NCBI GenBank assembly: GCA_963832725.1
Contig: CAWHVG010000002.1
Span: forward strand, 744,001-808,000
Origin: JAEZBP01 sp963832725
Lineage (GTDB): Bacteria; Myxococcota_A; Polyangia; Polyangiales; Sandaracinaceae
DNA: 64,000 nucleotides
Reading direction: 5' to 3'
Part shown: positions 28,957 through 37,251 of the stretch, in pieces
How the letters are laid out: each line of letters begins with the position of its first letter
How positions within the stretch are numbered: position 1 is the first letter of the stretch
Notes under the pieces: generated by a model
What the model was told of the DNA's origin: nothing
Database searches by the model: none
What the model saw: only the letters and a program-made list of their open reading frames with translations
Made by a program: the position numbers and the translations under genes

Positions 28957-29298
28957 CTAGCGGTCGTCCTGTGCGGAGGCTTCGGACCGCGCGTTCCGTC
29001 CCATGCGCCGAGACAGCCAGACGGCGGCCGGCGCCACCACCAGCCCGGAGAGTGCGCCGAAGAGCGCGCTGCCGAGGGTCACCAGGCTGTTCCAGACGAG
29101 CGCGGACACGCCGCCCACCAGCTGCGCCGGGTAGGCCACGCTCGCGTCGTCCACCGCGTGCGCCGCCGCGTTCGCGCTCTCCGCGACGTTCGCGCCGAAG
29201 AGAGCGTAGCCGAGCCCTCCTCCGAGCAGCGCGCACAGCGGAATCGACACCAAGAAGGCGACCGCCCAGCGGACGCCCGTCGATCGCTCGTCGTTCAT
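28957..29298 (-). CDS. Small membrane protein of unknown function
   Basis: A 113-aa protein from ATG 29298 with two hydrophobic stretches: VRWAVAFLVSIPLCALLGGG with LGYALFG following, and LVTLGSALFGALSGLVVAPA followed by AVWLSRRMGRN. Between them is a short polar loop rich in Ala and Asp. Basic residues after the second helix suggest a cytoplasmic C-terminus. It is divergent from the GntR gene, with about 140 bp of spacing before that gene's promoter. No family is recognised. Confidence 0.55.
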   Translation of the reverse strand: MNDERSTGVRWAVAFLVSIPLCALLGGGLGYALFGANVAESANAAAHAVDDASVAYPAQLVGGVSALVWNSLVTLGSALFGALSGLVVAPAAVWLSRRMGRNARSEASAQDDR

Positions 29299-29442
29299 GG
29301 ACGCCTCGGAAAAGCACGTCGCGGGCCACGCGCCGATGGGGCTGGGCGTCTACCGGCGCGAGGGACACGCCGAGCATTCTCTGCGCCAGCCCATGCACTG
29401 CGTGCTCGGCGCATACCTGGTCGATCTTTCCCCAAAAGACGG

Positions 29443-29470
29443 TTGACTGCGAATAAGTCGGATGTATAAC
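29443..29470 (+). promoter_or_regulatory. Strong sigma-70 promoter, probably giving a leaderless gntR transcript
   Basis: TTGACT (29443-29448) and TATAAC (29465-29470) are separated by 16 bp, the best -35/-10 pair seen in the window. The GTG start of the GntR gene is at 29478, only 7 bp after the -10, so transcription should begin at or next to the start codon. No Shine-Dalgarno sequence precedes that codon. Confidence 0.65.
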
Positions 29471-29477
29471 GGCGGCC

Positions 29478-30227
29478 GTGGACGAGGAACGACGGCCGGA
29501 GCGGAAAGCGGATCGCGTGGCGCACGATCTCCTGCGCCGCATCGTCTCCGGCACGCTCGAGGTCGGCTCGCTCCTGCCCAAGGAGGCGGAGCTGGCCACC
29601 GAGTACGAGGTGAACCGCTCGGTCGTCCGCGAGGCGATCAAGCTCCTCGAGGTGCACCGGCTGGTCCGCCCGGTCCGCCGGCGCGGCACCGAAGTGCTCG
29701 ACCCGACGGCCTCGATGACGCCGGAGGTGCTGCGGGCGATGCTCTCGCCGAGCACCGGCCGGGTGAACCGGGCGATGCTCGCCGACTTCCTCGAAGTTCG
29801 CACCATCCTCGACGTGCAGATGAGCATGCTGGCCGCCGCGAGGCGGACCGACGAGGACCTCGTCCGGATGGACGCCGGTCTCGCCGCCGCCGAGGCCGCG
29901 CTGAACCATCGGCCTCGCTACGACCGCGCCGCCGACGTGCTGGCCCGCGCCATCGCCGCCGCCGCCCACAACCGCATCTTCGAGATGATGGTGTGGTGGC
30001 ACCAGACGGTCGCCGCCGATCTGGCCGACATCTTCCGCGTCGTGCGGCCGGCCAACGAGCCGCACTTCCAGGGGCTCTCGCTCCTGGTCGAGCTGATCCG
30101 GCGGCAGGAGGTCGAGCAGGTGCAGACGCTGGTCCGCGCGTTCCACGAGTGGGCGACGCCGCGGATGCTGGCGGCCGCGGCGCTCTCGACCAACGAGCCG
30201 CTCTCGAACGTGATGGAGGGACTGTGA
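29478..30227 (+). CDS. GntR/FadR-family transcriptional regulator
   Basis: A 249-aa regulator. The winged helix is complete: VAHDLLRRIVSGTLEVGSLL, PKEAELATEYEVNRSVVREA and IKLLEVHRLVRPVRRRGTEV. The C-terminal half is an all-helical FCD-type ligand domain (ADFLEVRTILDVQMSMLAAA with the family Arg, and later AIAAAAHNRIFEMM). FadR-type regulators usually bind acyl-CoA or organic acids. Its stop overlaps the start region of the Ntn hydrolase gene, and an S1P-lyase-like gene follows, so it likely controls that module. It is driven by the promoter at 29443-29470. Confidence 0.9.
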   Translation: MDEERRPERKADRVAHDLLRRIVSGTLEVGSLLPKEAELATEYEVNRSVVREAIKLLEVHRLVRPVRRRGTEVLDPTASMTPEVLRAMLSPSTGRVNRAMLADFLEVRTILDVQMSMLAAARRTDEDLVRMDAGLAAAEAALNHRPRYDRAADVLARAIAAAAHNRIFEMMVWWHQTVAADLADIFRVVRPANEPHFQGLSLLVELIRRQEVEQVQTLVRAFHEWATPRMLAAAALSTNEPLSNVMEGL

Positions 30228-30256
30228 TGACGGGGACTGTGATGACGGGGACTGTG
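30213..30256 (+). repeat. 15-bp tandem repeat that duplicates the start codon and ribosome-binding region
   Basis: Two exact copies of ATGACGGGGACTGTG (30227-30241 and 30242-30256) follow a 14-bp variant, ATGGAGGGACTGTG (30213-30226). Each unit carries an ATG and a GGGGACT that could serve as Shine-Dalgarno for the ATG of the following unit. The 15-bp unit keeps the frame. Confidence 0.85.
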
Positions 30257-31974
30257 ACGACGACTCAGCTCTCGAGCACGGAGGCGCCGCCGCGCCCCGT
30301 GAAGCGCGCCGGCCGGGGAACGTTGACGCGGGTGGGCGACATCCACGTCCTCTCGCTGGCCGGCAGCCCCTACGAGATGGGCGTGCAGCACGGCCGGCTC
30401 ATGGCCCGCGAGATCGCCGAAGGGTCGATCCCCTACTACCGGCAGATCATCGAGAAGCTGATGGGCCGCTCGCTCGGCCCGCTCTCGCCGCTCGCCTGGG
30501 GCGCGCTCCAGACGACGCTCGGCCGGCAGGTGGCGCGCGGCCTGCCCGACTTCGCCCGCGAGACCATCCGCGGCATCGCCGAGGGCTCGGGGCTCGACGC
30601 CCAGACCTTCCTCGACGGCTGCACCATGCCGGACTCGATGATGTGGGCCGCCGCGCGGATGATGCAGCTCCGCGGCCACGGCCCGGCCGTCGCGCATCGG
30701 ATCAACCTCGGCCTCGGCTGCACAGCGCGGTCGCCTGGGGCGACGCGACCAAGGACGGCGCGCTCCTTCACGCGCGCAACTTCGACTACCACGGCGTCAG
30801 CACCTGGCCGAAGACCAAGGCCGTCATCTTCCACGACCCGGACGAGGGCCAGCGCTACGTGTCGGTGGCGGCGGCGGGCGTCGGCCTCGGTGGCATCACC
30901 GCCATGAACGAGGCGGGCCTCACGCTGACCGTCCATCAGCACATGTTCACGGATCGCACGGCGCTCGGCGGCACCCCCATCGGTGTCGTGGGCGACATCG
31001 TCATGCGGGAGGCCAAGGACCTCGACGACGCGACGCGGATCCTCTCCTCGCACACGCCGATCGGCTGCTGGACCTACGTCATCACCGACGGAAACGCGCG
31101 CGAAGTGCTCTGCTTCGAGGAGAGCCCCGAGCGGCGGGCGATTCGTCGCTATGGCGAAGAAGGCACCTTCGGCTACGCGAACATCTACCTCGACGAAGAG
31201 CTCGGAAAGAGCGAGATCAACCTCTACGGCTCCTACTGGCGCCACAACGAGGGCCGTCACCGCCGCGCCAACGCGCTCCTCGAGGAGAAGCGCGGCTCGC
31301 TCGACCCGCAGGGCATGGCGGAGATCCTCGGCGACACCGGCGATCCGCGCTGCCGCGTCCGCGACTCGATCGCGATGGTGATGACGGTCGGCTCCGTGGT
31401 CTTCCGGCCGGAGGACGGAACGGTGTGGGTCGGCACCGGCGAGGCGCCGACCAGCCACGGCGCGTTCGTGCCCTTCTCCATCGAGGCGATGGGCCACGCG
31501 CCCGAGCGGGGCGAGCTCTCGGTGCGGCAGCCGGCCGACACCGCGGCGGCGTTCGAGCGCTTTCGCCGGGCCTACGTGGCCTACCTCGACGACGGCGATC
31601 CGAGCCGGGCTCGCGAGCACATGCGTGCGGCCTGCGTCGAGCAGCCCGAGCAGCCGCTCTACCACGCGCTGCGCGGGCTCTTCGCCATCGCGCTCGCCGA
31701 CGCCGAGGACGCCGAGGAGGCCTTCGACCGCGCGCTCACGCTCGGTCACCCCGACGCCGAGCGCGTGGCCGCGTTCCATCTGTGGCGAGGGCGGGCCCGC
31801 GATCTCCTCGGCCGGCGCGAAGGGGCCCTGGACGATTATCGCCTGGCGATCGGCCACCACGCCGACCCGCAGGTACACACCGCGGCCAAGCGCGGGCTGA
31901 AGCGACCCTTCACCGAGCGCGCGGCGCGGCGGGTGAACGTGGACGTCTCGCTGGCCGACGTCATCCGACCCTGA
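30227..31974 (+). CDS. C45-like Cys Ntn hydrolase / acyltransferase with C-terminal TPR-like region (one apparent frameshift at 30722)
   Basis: About 582 aa. The N-terminal part has the family opening GSPYEMGVQHGRLMAREI and helices; the predicted nucleophile is the Cys of LGLGCT followed by SAVAWGDATKDGALLHARNF, the standard pattern of acyl-CoA:6-aminopenicillanate acyltransferase-like and related amidases that self-cleave before Cys. The frame is broken exactly after GC-T: inserting one C (acc agc) restores GCTSAVAWGD. The C-terminal about 130 residues (QPEQPLYHALRGLFAIALAD) resemble TPR helices. The substrate is an N-acyl compound by family. Position between a FadR-type regulator and an S1P-lyase-like gene makes an amide lipid such as ceramide a reasonable hypothesis. 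The start lies in a duplicated ATG repeat. Confidence 0.8.
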
Positions 31975-32011
31975 CCGCAATCACATTTTCTCTCCTTCCC
32001 TGTATTGAGCT

Positions 32012-32034
32012 CCCTCCCCTGACCCGGGGGAGGG
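32012..32034. repeat. Hairpin in the gap before the S1P-lyase-like gene
   Basis: CCCTCCCC (32012-32019) pairs with GGGGAGGG (32027-32034) across a 7-nt loop. A second C/G-rich stretch follows. No T run follows, so a terminator is doubtful; it may be an RNA stabiliser or attenuator between the two genes. Confidence 0.4.
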
Positions 32035-32083
32035 CCGGGGTGGGGGTTCGAGAGACTCGAAGAGACAGAGACGAGGAGAAGCG

Positions 32084-33529
32084 ATGAAGATTCCCGAGCA
32101 CGGCGCGAGCCCGGACGACGTGAAGGCCATGCTGGCCGAGGCCCGCGAGGAGGACCACGACTTCCGCAACGGCCGCACCTTCGGCTACGCCTACGACGCC
32201 GGCCGCGAGGCCGAGCGGCTGACCAAGGAAGCGTACATGGGCTTCCTCAGCGAGAACGCGCTCGACCCGCGGGTCTACCCGAGCCTGCGCCGCTTCGAGC
32301 TCGAGGTCGTCAGCATGTGCCGCGAGCACCTGAACGGCGGCAAGGAGGTCGTCGGCACCTTCACCAGCGGCGGCACCGAGAGCATCCTCCTCGCGGTCAA
32401 GACCGCCCGCGACCTCGCCCGCGCCACCCGGCCCGGGATCGGTCAGCCGGAGATGGTGCTCCCCATCACCGCGCACGCGGCGTTCCACAAGGCGGCGCAC
32501 TACTTCGACGTGAAGGTCGTGCCGGTCGAGGTGAACCCGGAGACCTTCGAGGTCGACATGGACGCGTTCCGCGCGGCCATCACCGACAACACGATCCTCT
32601 TGGTCGGCTCGGCGCCCGGCTTCGCGCACGGCGTCGTCGATCCGATCCGCGCCATCGGCGAGATCGCGCTGGAGAAGAACCTGCTCTTCCACGTCGACGG
32701 GTGCATCGGCGGGTTCTTGCTTCCCTACGCGAAGCGCCTCGGCAAGGACGTGCCGGACTTCGACTTCTCGGTCCCCGGCGTGACCAGCATCTCGATGGAT
32801 CTGCACAAGTACGCGTTCTGCGCCAAAGGTGCGTCCGTCCTCTTGTGGAAGGACAAGAGCCTGCGTCAGCACCAGATCTTCAGCTGCGCCGAGTGGACGG
32901 GCTACAGCGTCATCAACACCACCGTGCAGAGCACCAAGAGCGGCGGCCCGATGGCTGCCGCGTGGGCCACGCTCCGCTACTTCGGCGACGAGGGCTACCT
33001 GAAGCTGGCGCGGCGCACGATGGACGCCACCGACCGTCTCATCGCGGGCATCGAGGCCATCGAGGGCCTGCGGGTGATGGGCAAGCCGGTGATGAGCCTG
33101 GTCGCGTTCACCTCGGACGACGTGAACATCTTCCACCTCGCCGACGAGATGAAGCTCCGCAACTGGCTGGTCGGGCCGCAGCTCGCGTTCGGGCCGTCCA
33201 AGGAGAACATCCACCTCACGATCATCCCGACGCACGACGAGACGGTGGACGCGTTCTTGGCCGATCTCCAGGACGCGGTGGACGCCGCCCGCAAGCTGCC
33301 GTCGAGCGATCTTCCGGAACAGATTCGGGCGACGTTCGCGAACATGAAGCCCGAGGACGTCAAGCCCGAGATGCTTCAGCAGATGCTGTCGATGGCGGGC
33401 GCCAGCGGGACTTCGTTGCCGGAGCGGGAGGCGGAGATCAACGAGATTCTCAATGCGCTGCCGCGGGCGCTCGGGGAGCGGCTCCTCGCGGGGTATCTCA
33501 ATGAGCTGTTTACGGAGGATGCGCTCTAG
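32084..33529 (+). CDS. Sphingosine-1-phosphate-lyase-like PLP-dependent enzyme
   Basis: A 481-aa fold-type I PLP enzyme with AGGAGAAGCG before ATG 32084. The match to S1P lyase is unusually close: YPSLRRFELEVVSMCREHLN, TFTSGGTESILLAVKTARDL, ITAHAAFHKAAHYFDVKVVP, LLVGSAPGFAHGVVDPI, HVDGCIGGFLLPYAKRLG, and SISMDLHKYAFCAKGASVLL with the PLP-binding Lys. It has no N-terminal membrane helix, unlike the eukaryotic enzyme, but resembles the soluble bacterial type. S1P lyase cleaves sphingoid-base phosphates to an aldehyde and phosphoethanolamine; glutamate decarboxylase-like paralogues share the fold, so activity should be tested. It sits 109 bp after the Ntn hydrolase gene under a FadR-type regulator. 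Confidence 0.85.
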   Translation: MKIPEHGASPDDVKAMLAEAREEDHDFRNGRTFGYAYDAGREAERLTKEAYMGFLSENALDPRVYPSLRRFELEVVSMCREHLNGGKEVVGTFTSGGTESILLAVKTARDLARATRPGIGQPEMVLPITAHAAFHKAAHYFDVKVVPVEVNPETFEVDMDAFRAAITDNTILLVGSAPGFAHGVVDPIRAIGEIALEKNLLFHVDGCIGGFLLPYAKRLGKDVPDFDFSVPGVTSISMDLHKYAFCAKGASVLLWKDKSLRQHQIFSCAEWTGYSVINTTVQSTKSGGPMAAAWATLRYFGDEGYLKLARRTMDATDRLIAGIEAIEGLRVMGKPVMSLVAFTSDDVNIFHLADEMKLRNWLVGPQLAFGPSKENIHLTIIPTHDETVDAFLADLQDAVDAARKLPSSDLPEQIRATFANMKPEDVKPEMLQQMLSMAGASGTSLPEREAEINEILNALPRALGERLLAGYLNELFTEDAL

Positions 33530-33535
33530 CTTTTT

Positions 33536-33710
33536 GTGTAGCGTGGCTACCGCGCATGATCGACCGGCGGGGGCCGGGGGGCTCTGCCTGTTGCAGCGTG
33601 GCTGCTGCCGCGCATGGACGGCCGGCGGGGTCCGGGGGATGGGGTGCTCTGCCTGTTGCAGCGTGGCTGCTGCCGCGCATGGACGGCCGGCGGGGTCCGG
33701 GGGATGGCCC
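33536..33710 (+). repeat. 65-bp tandem repeat, about 2.6 units
   Basis: The unit contains gcgtggctgctgccgcgcat followed by a GC-rich stretch. Full copies begin at 33581 and 33646 (period 65), and a diverged and shortened copy starts near 33541. Its end, CGGGGTCCGGGGGATGG, is also an arm of the adjacent foldback. Confidence 0.8.
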
Positions 33711-33831
33711 GCTCCTCCGACGAGGAACCCGACCCGAGGTGCCGCGCACCGAACGACCAAACAACTGGTCGTTCGGCACGCGGCACCTGAACGGGCCACC
33801 CGAGTCGTCGCTGGCCATCCCCCGGACCCCG
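33691..33831. repeat. 141-bp nested foldback with a 23-bp internal hairpin
   Basis: Outer arms of 19 bp, CGGGGTCCGGGGGATGGCC (33691-33709) and its exact complement (33813-33831), enclose a second hairpin: 33737-33759 pairs with 33766-33788 over a 6-nt loop, matching at 21 of 23 positions. Between the two stems pairing is partial. It lies just 3' of the S1P-lyase-like gene and could terminate or stabilise that transcript, or be a mobile repeat. Confidence 0.75.
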
Positions 33832-33968
33832 CCTCCTCGGTGGGGTGTGCCGTGACGGGTTTCGTGCTGGTACGGGTCACGCCGCCCGCGCCTCTGGCGC
33901 AGACGGCATGACTGCTGACGCGGACTGCTTCTCGCTCGCTTCGCGAGAGTGGCGCTGGTCCTCGGGCC

Positions 33969-34091
33969 GTCGGTGTCGAGTGGTCGGGTCGCAGGTCGGC
34001 GGTCGGGACGGTCGGTGTCGAGGGGGGGCCGTAGGTCGGCGGTCGGGACCGTCGGTGTCGAGTGGTGGGGCCGTAGGTCGGCGGTCGGGAC
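33969..34091 (+). repeat. 40-42 bp minisatellite, three copies
   Basis: Units starting at 33969, 34011 and 34051 each begin GTCGGTGTCGAG and end GGTCGGCGGTCGGGAC, with small length differences in the middle. No ORF is supported across it. The stretch 33530-34106 therefore contains repeats but no gene that I can defend. Confidence 0.7.
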
Positions 34092-34106
34092 GCCGGGGCG
34101 AGACGG

Positions 34107-34842
34107 TCAGCGGACGAGGCGGGCGGCGATGCCGTCGAGGACGCATTCGAGGCCTTCCTCGAACACGGCGTCAGGGGGCGGGTGCTTCGCGTGGGCCATG
34201 ACCTCGGCCAGCATCGGGAAACCGCCCGTGGCGATCTGACGCTGGAGGTACGGGTACCACGCGTTCTGCCACTGCTCGTGGTCCATGCCGCTCTCGAGCT
34301 CCGCACGCAGCTCGCTCGCCTCGCTCCGGATGGCGCCGATCACGTAGGCGTTCACCGTTCCCAACGCCATGATGGCGGCGTCGATGTCCGGCAGGGCGCC
34401 GCTCGCGTGTACGGCCGACAGCGCCGACTCGAGGTGGACGAGCGCGTTGGGGCCCATGTGCGGGCGGCCGCCGAGGAGCTCGATGAGCCAGGGGTGCGCT
34501 CGGCACGCCGCGCGCGTTCGGTGCGCGATGGTCCGCAGCGCCTCCCGTAGGTCGCCGCCGATGGGGCCGGCTTCGGTCATCTCGCCGTAGGCTGCGTCCA
34601 CCATCAGGTCGAGGAGCTCGTCTTTGGACGAGACGTAGCCGTAGAGACGCATGGGGCCGGCGCCGAGCGCGCCCGCGACCTTCCGCAGCGATACGGAAGG
34701 GAGGCCGTTGGCGTCGGCCAGCGCGAGCGCAGCGTTCACAGATCCGTCCCCGGCTCAGCGGTTCCGGCGCGGGACGGACGGCAGGTTCGGGCCGCTCCCA
34801 CAGCACGCCCTCGGGACGCTTCTCGCGTGCGCTCATCACCAT
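34107..34842 (-). CDS. TetR-family repressor (one apparent frameshift near 34739)
   Basis: About 244 aa from ATG 34842 (or 34836). The helix-turn-helix is NAALALADANGLPSVSLRKV and GAGPMRLYGYVSSKDELLDL, with the C-terminal domain of the TetR_C type (AYGEMTEAGPIGGDLREALR onwards). The N-terminal 34 residues (SAREKRPEGVLWERPEPAVR) are in another frame; removing one T beside a GATC at about 34738-34742 joins RGRI-VNAALALAD. It is divergent from an FAD monooxygenase, the usual arrangement for local repression, with a palindrome in the gap. The inducer is unknown but is probably the aromatic or xenobiotic substrate of the neighbour. Confidence 0.85.
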
Positions 34843-34905
34843 CGGGTGTGCCCCATCGAGCGCCCCTGGACAACGGTGTCCACAGTCCTTACGATGCATT
34901 TCGCG

Positions 34906-34921
34906 ATACGATGTATCGTAT
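34906..34921. promoter_or_regulatory. Palindromic operator candidate for the TetR repressor
   Basis: ATACGAT and ATCGTAT are perfect 7-bp arms with a 2-bp centre (GT). The site lies 27 bp before the monooxygenase start and about 63 bp before the TetR start, in an unusually AT-rich stretch. Related sequences (ACGATGCAT, ATGCATACG) flank it. Confidence 0.6.
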
Positions 34922-34947
34922 GCATACGGCGTAATGGAAGCGGAGCG

Positions 34948-36516
34948 ATGATGAAGGAATCGACGTCGGTGTTGGTCGTGGGTGGCGGGCTGGTCGGGCT
35001 CTCGGCCGGGGTGTTCCTGGGTTGGCGCGGGGTGCCGGCGGTGCTGGTGGACAAGCATCCGGGGAGCTCGCCGCACCCGCGGGCGATCGGGTACACGGCC
35101 CGGACGCTCGAGCTCTTCCGGTCGGTCGGGCTCGGGGCCCGCATCCCCGAGGTGCCGGCTGACTTTCGCTTGCGGCGGGCTCGGGTGGAGAGCCTGGAGG
35201 GGGAGTGGTTCGAGGAGAGCGCGTGGACACCGGAGCCGGAACAGGTCGAGCTCGTGGAGCGCTCGCCCTGCACCGGCGCGGCGTTGGCCCAGGATCGGCT
35301 CGAGCCCATTCTCCGCGAGCGCGCCGTCGAGCTCGGCGTCGACGTTCGGTTGCGGACCGAGCTGCTCGGGCTGACGCAGGACGAGGGCGGGGTGACGGCC
35401 ACCCTCCGCGGTCCCGACGGGAGCGAGCACGCGCTGCGGGCGAGCTACGTGATCGCGGCGGATGGACACCGGAGCGGCATCCGCGAGGCGCTGGGGATCG
35501 CTCGCTCGGGCCGCGGCCATATCCGCACCCTGCGCAGCGTGCTCTTTCGGGCGCCGCTGGATGCGTATCTGCGGGCCGGCGTGAATCAGTTCACGATCGA
35601 TCAGCCCGATCTGGACGTGTTGCCTGACCACCTACGGCGACGGGCGCTGGGTGCTGATGTTCTCGGACGACGAGGAGCGCGACGAGGACACGCTGCGGGC
35701 CATGGTCCACAGAGCGGTCGGCCGCAGCGACTTCGAGGTCGACATCATCACCACCGGTCGCTGGGAGATGAGCGCGCTCATCGCCGATCCCTTCTCGGCC
35801 GGGCGGATCTTCCTGGCGGGGGACGCCGCCCACACGCTGCCTCCGACCCGCGGCGGCTACGGCGCCAACACGGGCATCGTGGACGCGCACGATCTGGCGT
35901 GGAAGCTGGCGTCGGTGCTCTCCGGCGATTCTACGCCGGCGCTGCTCGAGACCTACGACGCGGAGCGGCGGCCCATCGCCTGGCTCCGGCACCAGCAGAC
36001 GTTCGCGCGTCAGGATTACGCCGCCGTCGCGAACGGTGTCGCCGAAGGAGCGCCGATCTACGAGGACGACGCGATGGAGCTCGGCGAGCTCTACCGCTCG
36101 GGCGCGGTGCTCGGCGCGAGCGACGGGCTCCCGCCGGCGGCACTGCCCGAGACGTGGGCGGGCCAGCCGGGCACCCGCGCGCCGCATCTCTGGATCGAGC
36201 GGGAAGGCGAGCGCATCTCCACGCTCGATCTCTTCCAGCACGGGTGGGTTCTGCTGAGCGAGGACGTGCGCTGGGCGGATCGACAGCCCGCGTGGGCGAG
36301 AGCCTCGGCATCGACGTACGGCTCGTCCGGGTCGGCGCTGAGGCTCGCTTCGAAGAGCCGGATGCGTTCCACGCCGCGTTCGGGCTCGACGCGGGCGGCG
36401 CGTCGCTCGTGCGCCCGGACGGCCGCGTCGCCTGGCGCTCCCACGACTTTCCCTCCGACGCGGCCGGCACGCTCCGCCATGCGCTCCGAAAGGTGGCCTT
36501 CGCCGCCCGTGCATGA
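34948..36516 (+). CDS. FAD-dependent aromatic monooxygenase (PheA/TfdB type; two apparent frameshifts)
   Basis: About 522 aa from ATG 34948, with GGAAGCGGAG upstream. The FAD dinucleotide fold is SVLVVGGGLVGLSAGVFLGW (GxGxxG-like), the second FAD motif is IFLAGDAAHTLPPTRGGYGA, and the DG motif is in VIAADGHRSGIREALG. The C-terminal about 150 residues form the thioredoxin-like domain of phenol-hydroxylase-like enzymes. The frame breaks near 35615-35630 (one extra base; repair gives VLLTTYGDGRWVLMF) and near 36285 (one missing base; repair gives VGESLGIDVRLV). It hydroxylates aromatic or polyketide substrates with NAD(P)H in its family. Control by the divergent TetR repressor is likely. Confidence 0.85.
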   Translation: MMKESTSVLVVGGGLVGLSAGVFLGWRGVPAVLVDKHPGSSPHPRAIGYTARTLELFRSVGLGARIPEVPADFRLRRARVESLEGEWFEESAWTPEPEQVELVERSPCTGAALAQDRLEPILRERAVELGVDVRLRTELLGLTQDEGGVTATLRGPDGSEHALRASYVIAADGHRSGIREALGIARSGRGHIRTLRSVLFRAPLDAYLRAGVNQFTIDQPDLDVLPDHLRRRALGADVLGRRGARRGHAAGHGPQSGRPQRLRGRHHHHRSLGDERAHRRSLLGRADLPGGGRRPHAASDPRRLRRQHGHRGRARSGVEAGVGALRRFYAGAARDLRRGAAAHRLAPAPADVRASGLRRRRERCRRRSADLRGRRDGARRALPLGRGARRERRAPAGGTARDVGGPAGHPRAASLDRAGRRAHLHARSLPARVGSAERGRALGGSTARVGESLGIDVRLVRVGAEARFEEPDAFHAAFGLDAGGASLVRPDGRVAWRSHDFPSDAAGTLRHALRKVAFAARA

Positions 36517-36565
36517 GGGGCGGTCACGCGCGGCACGGCCGAGTCGTGATCTCCGCCGGAGGCTT

Positions 36566-37169
36566 TCAGCTCTTCGTCGCGGTGACCAGGAAGATCGGGT
36601 AGCGGCGCTCGTCCCGGTCGACTTCGCAGGCGGTCTGGAAGCGCACGTCGGTGAAGCCCTGCTCGGTCAGGAGCGCGCCCAAGGCGTCACGGTCGAAGCC
36701 GGCGTGGTAGACGCCCTCGGTGTCGGGCGGGTGGAAGGTGCCCTCCTCCGTGTCGAGGTCCGCGAGCGCGACGCGTCCACCCGGAACGAGGTGCGCGTAG
36801 AGAGCGCGGAAAAGCGCCGCCGTGTCCTCGACGTGGTGCATCGCCATCGCGCTCACCACGAGATCGACCTGCTCCTCGAGCGGCGCCTCGAGGATGTCCT
36901 GACAGTGGATCTCCACCTTGCCCTGGAGCTCGGGCTTCGCCGCGAGCTTCTCCAGCATGGCCTCGGAGATGTCGACCGCGTGGATGCGACCGACCTGCGG
37001 CGCGAGGCGCGAGGCGATCAGGCCGGTCCCGGCCCCGAAGTCCATCACGCGCATCTCGGGGGTGAGGGGGACGCTCTCCAGGAGGGCGCGGGTCACGCCC
37101 TCGGAGATCTGGGTGGGAGATCGGCCGCTCGTCCCACTCCGCGGCCTTGTCCTGGAAGAGATCGGTCAT
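36566..37169 (-). CDS. SAM-dependent methyltransferase, class I (one apparent frameshift near 37110)
   Basis: About 200 aa from ATG 37169 to TGA at 36566. Motif I is VMDFGAGTGLIASRLAP, the second strand is IHAVDISEAMLEKLAA, and motif IV/post-I is VDLVVSAMAMHHVEDTAALF. The N-terminus (MTDLFQDKAAEWDERP) joins to TQISEGVTRALLESVPLTPE if one T beside the GATC at about 37110 is removed. The end, RRYPIFLVTATKS, is typical of small-molecule or UbiE-like methyltransferases. It lies 82 bp downstream of the giant ATPase gene on the same strand, so they may be co-transcribed. The substrate is unknown. Confidence 0.8.
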
Positions 37170-37251
37170 CGCGCTCTATCTAGGGCCGGGACGAGCTCCC
37201 ATCCACCCGCCGCGTGCGAGAATCCGACCGGCGCCCGAGTGTGGCGTTCGC

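Noticed and set aside
30213..30226. ATG 30213 as an earlier start of the Ntn hydrolase
   Set aside because: It is in the frame of the GntR gene (30213 encodes Met of its last residues), and 30213 and 30227 differ by 14 bp, so it cannot start the hydrolase.
32012..32034. Intrinsic terminator between the Ntn hydrolase and S1P-lyase-like genes
   Set aside because: The hairpin has no following T run and the genes appear functionally linked, so it is listed as a hairpin and not as a terminator.
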